Made by a program: the position numbers and the translations under genes. The notes below the pieces were generated by a model, which saw nothing but the letters and a program-made list of their open reading frames with translations, had not been told where the DNA came from and ran no database searches. Shown one piece after another: positions 59,153-64,000 of a DNA stretch of 64,000 bases. The DNA is from Atrichornis clamosus (lineage: Eukaryota; Chordata; Aves; Passeriformes; Menuridae): assembly GCA_013400975.1 (NCBI GenBank), contig WBMZ01011698.1:124001-188000 (forward strand). The letters run 5' to 3'. Positions within the stretch are counted from its first letter, which is position 1. Each line of letters opens with the position of its first letter.

Positions 59153-59710
59153 AAGTTCCCAGCTGCCCATCTTAACTGCCAGTAAGAAATAAACACTGCC
59201 TGTTAATAAATAAAATTGTGATGGGGAAATCTTACCCCAATCTCCTCTTTCCATCTCTCATTGGAGATGTCTGGGAAACACCCATGGCTCTGTAATGGAG
59301 AAAAGAGGGAAAGTGGGATCTGACTGCTTTTGCCAGCAGGGAGAGACCTGAAATGAGTCTACATTTGCATTTAGATTTGCTTTTTTGGCAGCAATGCTTT
59401 CTACAGGGTGCCAAGAGACCCCTTTGGGCTTAAATTATTTCTCAGGGAGAAAGAATCAACAGCAGCTATTTCATAACCAGAGATACTCTGGGGGTGGGCT
59501 GTAAAGACTGGAAGGGGCTCTAAATAGTGGGGGAAACGAGCCAGGCCTGGGAGATGATTCAGAAGCTGCATCTTCTGCTGGTACAGGGGCAGCAGGAGGA
59601 AAGGTTTGAATGGGTGTAAGAGAGACAGAACAAGCCCTCGGTGTCATGGCAGCCATGGGACAGGGCTTGGGACTCATGCTTTTGCTTCTGGGCAAGTCAG
59701 AAATGCAGCA
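59153..59710. other. Single-copy DNA, no gene seen
   Basis: No feature recognised. Confidence 0.4.
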
Positions 59711-60095
59711 CAGAAACACAGAATCGATTGGGTTGGAAAGGAACTCTGAGATCGTGGGGTCCGACCTTGGACTAAACACCACCATGCACGGAGGGCCACG
59801 TCCAGTTTTTCCTTAAACACCTCCAGGCATGGTGACTCCACCGCCTCCCTGGGCTGCCCATTCCAATGCTTGACCACCCTTTTCATGAAGAAATTCTTCC
59901 TGATGTCCAGCCTGAACCTCCCCTGGAACAGCTTGAGGCTGTTTGCTCTCATTCTGTTGCTGGTCGCCTGGGAGAAGAACTCTCACCTGGCTACAACCTC
60001 ATTTCAGGGAGTTTAGAGAGCAATAAGGTCACCCCTGAGGCTCCTTTTCTCCAGACTAAGCCCCTCCAGCTCCCTCAGCTGCTCCTCACATGACT
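59711..60095 (-). mobile_element. CR1 LINE fragment, untyped, 385 bp
   Basis: 'cagaaacacagaatcgattg', 'gatcgtggggtccgacc', 'gggccacgtccagttttt', 'ttcatgaagaaattcttcc' and 'ctccttttctccagactaag'. The 3' end fits none of the types above exactly; B and C are closest. Confidence 0.92.
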
Positions 60096-60928
60096 CACAC
60101 TCTGCTGGACCAGACTGACATGATGAGATCAGAAATGCGTCCTCAAAGGTGAATTTCAGAGAAAAGGGACCCATAAAAGAACAGAAAATCAAAACAGGAA
60201 ACCTGAATAACACATGGCCCACTTTACCTCTCTACCATCAGTGGAGTTGCCAGCTGGGCTGGCGCGGCTGCTTTTGTGTGGGTCACCTCACCTGAAACAC
60301 CTTGAACATGGTTGGAGCTGTGATATTTTACGTCACACATGAGTCTGACTCAGAGAATGGTCAAATTTGGGCTGTTACGTGGCAAAGCCTGATGGGCTGT
60401 GGTCAAAGCAGGCAGGAATCACCCCAGCCATTTCACTTGTTGTGGTGACTCGTTCCCAGTTCTTGCTGGGAACAACAGTTTTGGCTCAGTCCTTTGCAAA
60501 GGGGTGGAAATCACTCCGACATGAGTGGTTTATCTTCGTCCATGCTCAAACCCGTGCTAAAGCAGCGCAGCCAGAGTGAGTCTGACCTTGGGCCTTCTAT
60601 CCATGCTGTGAATTGTGCTTTTGCCTGACTGTCCACATATGCTGATGCAGTGGATCCAATGGTCCCTGCCAGAATCCAGTGCCATTTATATTTAAGGCCA
60701 CCCTCAGGGTGAAGAACCCAGGTCAACAATGGAACACGTGAGGCAAAAATCCAGTTACAGAAGACAGAGGAGGTTTTTGGAGGACCCAAATTCTCCTGAT
60801 TATCATTCCAGAGGTAACAACCAATCATCAGAGCAGGAGAGCAGAGGAGAGCTGGCAGGACAGAGGGGTGTCACATGCCAGAGAAAGACACAAGCTTGGT
60901 CTTGCTGGCTTTTTTATTTAATCACAAC
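60096..60928. other. Single-copy DNA, no gene seen
   Basis: No feature recognised in about 830 bp. Confidence 0.4.
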
Positions 60929-61029
60929 ATCACAGAATGGTTTGAGTTGGAAAGGAACTTCAAGATCATCTCATTCCACCCCCACGCCATGGGCAGGGAC
61001 ACCTTCCGCTAGATCAGGTAGCTCCAAGC
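60929..61029 (-). mobile_element. CR1 LINE 3' stub, type A
   Basis: 'catcacagaatggtttgag', 'aagatcatctcattccacc' and 'gccatgggcagggacacctt', ending at 'gtagctccaagc'. Confidence 0.92.
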
Positions 61030-62180
61030 ATTTAATCTTAAGAAAGAGGGGAAAGCTCCTGTTCCTTCTATCACAGAAAACAAAAAACCAAGCTGGAGTG
61101 CAACGAGTGTTTTTGTTGAGAATAAGATGACAGAGCAGAGGTGAAGCTCTTCAAGTTTTAGTCCAGAAATACAAGGTCTGCCACCCTTCCCTTGAACCCA
61201 AGGCTAATTCCCATTTGGATGGCTGTTCAGATAGCTGGTCCTTCTCCTGTGACACCCAAACTGCTGTAGCCCTCTCCATGCCCTTTCCTAGAATGCTACT
61301 TCCCACAGCCAGTGATGGATAACAATTTGACAAGGCACTGAGGGTTGGGATATAGGCCTTGTTGTGAATCCTCCAGGCTTAACAAATAAAAAACCAGTCA
61401 ATATTGCTTTTATTTGCTTTCAGATTTTATCATTTGTGAGTGTAGGGAGATGGCATTTATTGATGACTAACAGAGCCCAGCAGCACCACAGTCAATGCTT
61501 ATCACTTCATTTCATTGCAGCTGCCCCAGCCCTTGCTGCACTCTATATTTTAGTGCATTATTGCTGTGATGTTTAGGATGCAACAGGCAGCTTTGCTTTT
61601 TTTGCAAGGGGAGCAATATTAAGCCTGAAATACTGTAGCTGGTGATAAGTGAATTCCCTCTTTACGCCTGAAAAATCAGAAATGTCCCAATATGTGAGCG
61701 AGGGTTGTTCTGACAACCCATCTCTGGGTGTAATTATAGCTGAAGGTTGGGATCTGTCTCGGCAGCAGCTGCTGACTGGCACTGTCTTCTTCCTTTATAG
61801 CTCCTGAGCAGCCACTGAGCTCATGCATATTCATGAGCTGAGTGCTGGGAGCGGTGATAAGAACTTCAGAGAGATTCATTCAGTAGAGTCAGGACCCCGC
61901 ATCCACCAGCCCGAGCGTGTGGGGCTGATCTCCAGTGAAAGAATCACCATGGGGGAGCAGAGGGAGAGCTGAAGGGAAATAACCTGGCACAGGGAACAAC
62001 AGAGGGAAAGGATGGGTTGCTCCGTGCCGGGAAGCGAATCCCAGAGCGCAGCGGAGAGGAAATGGCAGTGCTGCAGTGAAACAGTGCAGTTGCTTGTAAA
62101 TAAAGAGCAGTTCAAGGTTTCAAAGCAGGAGAAAGCAAAAGAGACAGGGTTTGGCTCAGTTCAAGGAGCAAGTTCACATG
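61030..62180. other. Single-copy DNA with hairpin
   Basis: About 1.15 kb without repeats. Includes the stem-loop at 61813-61844. Confidence 0.4.
61813..61844. promoter_or_regulatory. Inverted repeat with POU-like core
   Basis: Arms CACTGAGCTCATG and CATGAGCTGAGTG pair at 12 of 13 positions around a 6-base centre. The centre spans ATGCATATTCAT, one base from the palindromic POU dimer motif ATGCATATGCAT. A regulatory role is inference. Confidence 0.3.
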
Positions 62181-62446
62181 GGAAGGAAAGGGTAATGGTT
62201 TTAAGCTGAAGGAGGTTAGGGTTAGATGGGATATTGGGAAGAAATTCTTCCCTGTAAGGGTGGGGAGGCCCTGGCACAGGTTTCCCAGAGAAGCTGTGGC
62301 TGCCCCATCCCTGGAAGTGTCCAAGGCCAGGTTGGATGGGCCTTGGAGCAATCTGGGATAGTGGAAGGTGTCCCTGCCCATGGCAGGGGATTGCAACTGG
62401 ATGATCTTTCAGGTCCCTTCCAACCCAAACCATTCTATGAGTATAT
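62181..62446 (+). mobile_element. CR1 LINE fragment, type A, well preserved
   Basis: 'gggatattgggaagaaattc', 'ccctggcacaggtttcccag', 'gctgccccatccctggaag', 'ggtgtccctgcccatggcag' and 'ccaacccaaaccattctatg'. Its end is followed by 'agtatatgatg', a worn second 8-mer. Confidence 0.95.
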
Positions 62447-62917
62447 GATGCAAGCTGGCCAGAAATGTGTATTTCTGGAGAAAAAGTTGTGCTCACGTGG
62501 TGGAACCTGGCAATACCTGTTGTTGGTACAGCCTGGGCAAAAATCCCTGTCCAGGGATGTTCTTTACTCTGGTGTCCTGCAGGTGAGGCCCCACAGACAG
62601 ATCCACCCCATTGAGTTAATGCACATACTTAGGGCAGAGCCATCCAGAAGTTCTTAATCATACAAAACTGAGGGGGGAAAAGCCACCCACTCCTAATGAA
62701 CTTGGCTCCTTGGCAGCAGTGAGTAGTCAGTCCTTTCTGTTATCCAGGAACAAGATCCTTACATCCAGAAACATGATGTCTGCTAGGATAAAAACCTTTG
62801 GAGAGAGAGTTTGGAGGTGCCCACCTGCCCTGGAGAGGTCTTGCAAAGCCCTGATGAACTTGCTCAAAGCAGGCTCTAAGCCATGCCCTTATATAAATTT
62901 AAGGAATATAAAGATAC
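62447..62917. other. Single-copy DNA, no gene seen
   Basis: No feature recognised. Confidence 0.4.
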
Positions 62918-63388
62918 TAGAAAGTGTCCAAAGGATGGATATGGAGGTGGTGAAGGGTCTGGAGGGGAAGCCTTAAGGGGAGTGGTTGAGGTCACTTGGT
63001 TTGTTCAGCTGAGGAAGAGGAGACTGAGGGGAGACCTCACTGGGGTCTGCAGCTTCCCCACGAGGGGAAGAGGAGGGGCAGGCACTGATCTCGGCTCTCT
63101 CTGACCAGTGACAGGACCGGAGGGAATGGCCTGGAATTGTGTCAGAGAAGGTTTAGATTGGATATTAGGGAAAGGTTCTTCACCCTGAGGGTGGCTGGGC
63201 CCTGGAACAGGCTCCCCAGCGCAGTGGTCACAACCCCAACCCTGAGAGAGCTCAAAAAGCATTTGGACAATGCTCTCAGGCACAGGGTGGGATTCTTGGA
63301 GTTGTTCTGTTCAGGGCCAGGTGCTGGACTCGATGATCCTTGTGAGTCCCTTCCAGCTCAGGACATTCTCTGATTCTGTAGTTCTGTG
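62918..63388 (+). mobile_element. CR1 LINE fragment, type E, 471 bp
   Basis: 'gtggtgaagggtctggagg', 'gagacctcactggggtctgc', 'ggccctggaacaggctcccc' and 'gactcgatgatccttgtgag', ending with two 8-mers (attctgta, gttctgtg). Confidence 0.94.
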
Positions 63389-64000
63389 TGCAGGTCACCT
63401 TGCCCGTTCTCCCAGGCTCTCCATGGAGGCAGCTTTGGTGATAAACAGTGGGAATGCAAACAGGAGCAGCCCCAGGACTGAAACATCAGTTTGTCACACA
63501 GAGAAGCCAATACACAGCTTGCACCCAGCAGCAGCTTCTCTTTATTATTATTACAGATATCACAGGAGCATTTAGCTCTGGCTGGGCCCGGTTGTGCCAG
63601 GCTCGGCACACAAGGAGTGAGATCCCTCAGACAAATGGGGCCATCTGTGGCAGTCACCCTGAACTCCCTTTGCAATCAACAGGCACTTCCAGAGGGTGAT
63701 TCCTCTCCTCCAAAAGCAACCAGCAAAATGCTGAGAGATGAATCATGTTTTAAAATGCCTGGGTTTGCCCCCTGTTAAGGGGTCTAGATGAACAATGCAT
63801 TTGTTTACACGGATTAGGGCTGAATCACGTCTTCCCCTTTCCCAGTTGCTGAACTTGGGGATGACAGTGTGTGACTGTTTTTCTCCCTATTCCCAAGCAG
63901 TTGAGCTCATCCTAGGCTGCCTTTCTTCTCCCCAAGAGATATTTTACATTCAGACAACTCAAAGTGATCAGTAAACGTGAAAAAACGATGCCCCGTTCCA
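63389..64000. other. Single-copy DNA to window end, no gene seen
   Basis: A short TTA run (near 63541) is the only pattern. No gene or repeat family recognised. Confidence 0.4.

Noticed and set aside
1..64000. CRISPR arrays, operons, bacterial promoters or prophage
   Set aside because: No regularly spaced identical repeats with unique spacers and no dense gene layout. The sequence is vertebrate.

Overview
The window looks like nuclear DNA from a bird, most likely a passerine or relative. The main evidence is about fifty fragments of the avian CR1 LINE, recognised by the 3' end with its short terminal repeat (ATTCTATG or ATTCTGTG units). There is also an avian-type endogenous retroviral LTR carrying its own (TAA)n run. 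No operons, ribosome binding sites or long protein genes were seen, and the species cannot be named from this. The only gene I can support firmly is a tRNA-Leu(CAG) at 37546-37628. No multi-exon protein gene was recognised; the window could be intergenic or lie in a long intron.

Layout. 1-4.7 kb: CR1 fragments, one long copy at 571-1180. 4.7-12.1 kb: mostly single-copy AT-rich DNA, nearly free of CR1. 12.1-13.2 kb: a CR1 piece and a pyrimidine tract with a 197-bp internal duplication. 13.8-24.2 kb: many CR1 pieces, plus an LTR (19633-20531) split by a CR1. 24.2-27 kb: single-copy, with a CA/GT tract. 27-37.4 kb: CR1-rich, with a CpG-rich patch at 34064-34350. 37.5-38.6 kb: the tRNA gene, a 40-bp minisatellite with the window's only N, and a coding-like reading frame on the minus strand. 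39-44 kb: perfect palindromes and hairpins, then a decayed CR1 reverse-transcriptase segment (43090-43632). 46.5-46.8 kb: a pyrimidine tract organised as 51-bp higher-order repeats. 47-64 kb: further CR1 pieces, including long ones at 48583-49150 and 56767-57340.

CR1 fragments total roughly 12 kb by my count, about a fifth of the window. About 35 lie on the minus strand and 17 on the plus strand. I sort them by the sense sequence near the 3' end. Type A has GGTCCCTTCCAACCCAAACC. Type B has GATCTTGGAGGTCTTTTCCA. Type C has GATCTTGGGGGTCTTTTCCA. Type D has GTGGTCCCTTCCAGCCTGAC. Type E has GATCCTTGTGAGTCCCTTCC. Type F has TGGATGTTTTCCAGAG. These letters are mine, not database names.

I found no convincing new biological system. 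The items most worth checking are the coding-like frame at 38356-38624, the CpG-rich patch, the LTR/CR1 nest with 8-bp direct repeats, and the nested-period pyrimidine tracts.
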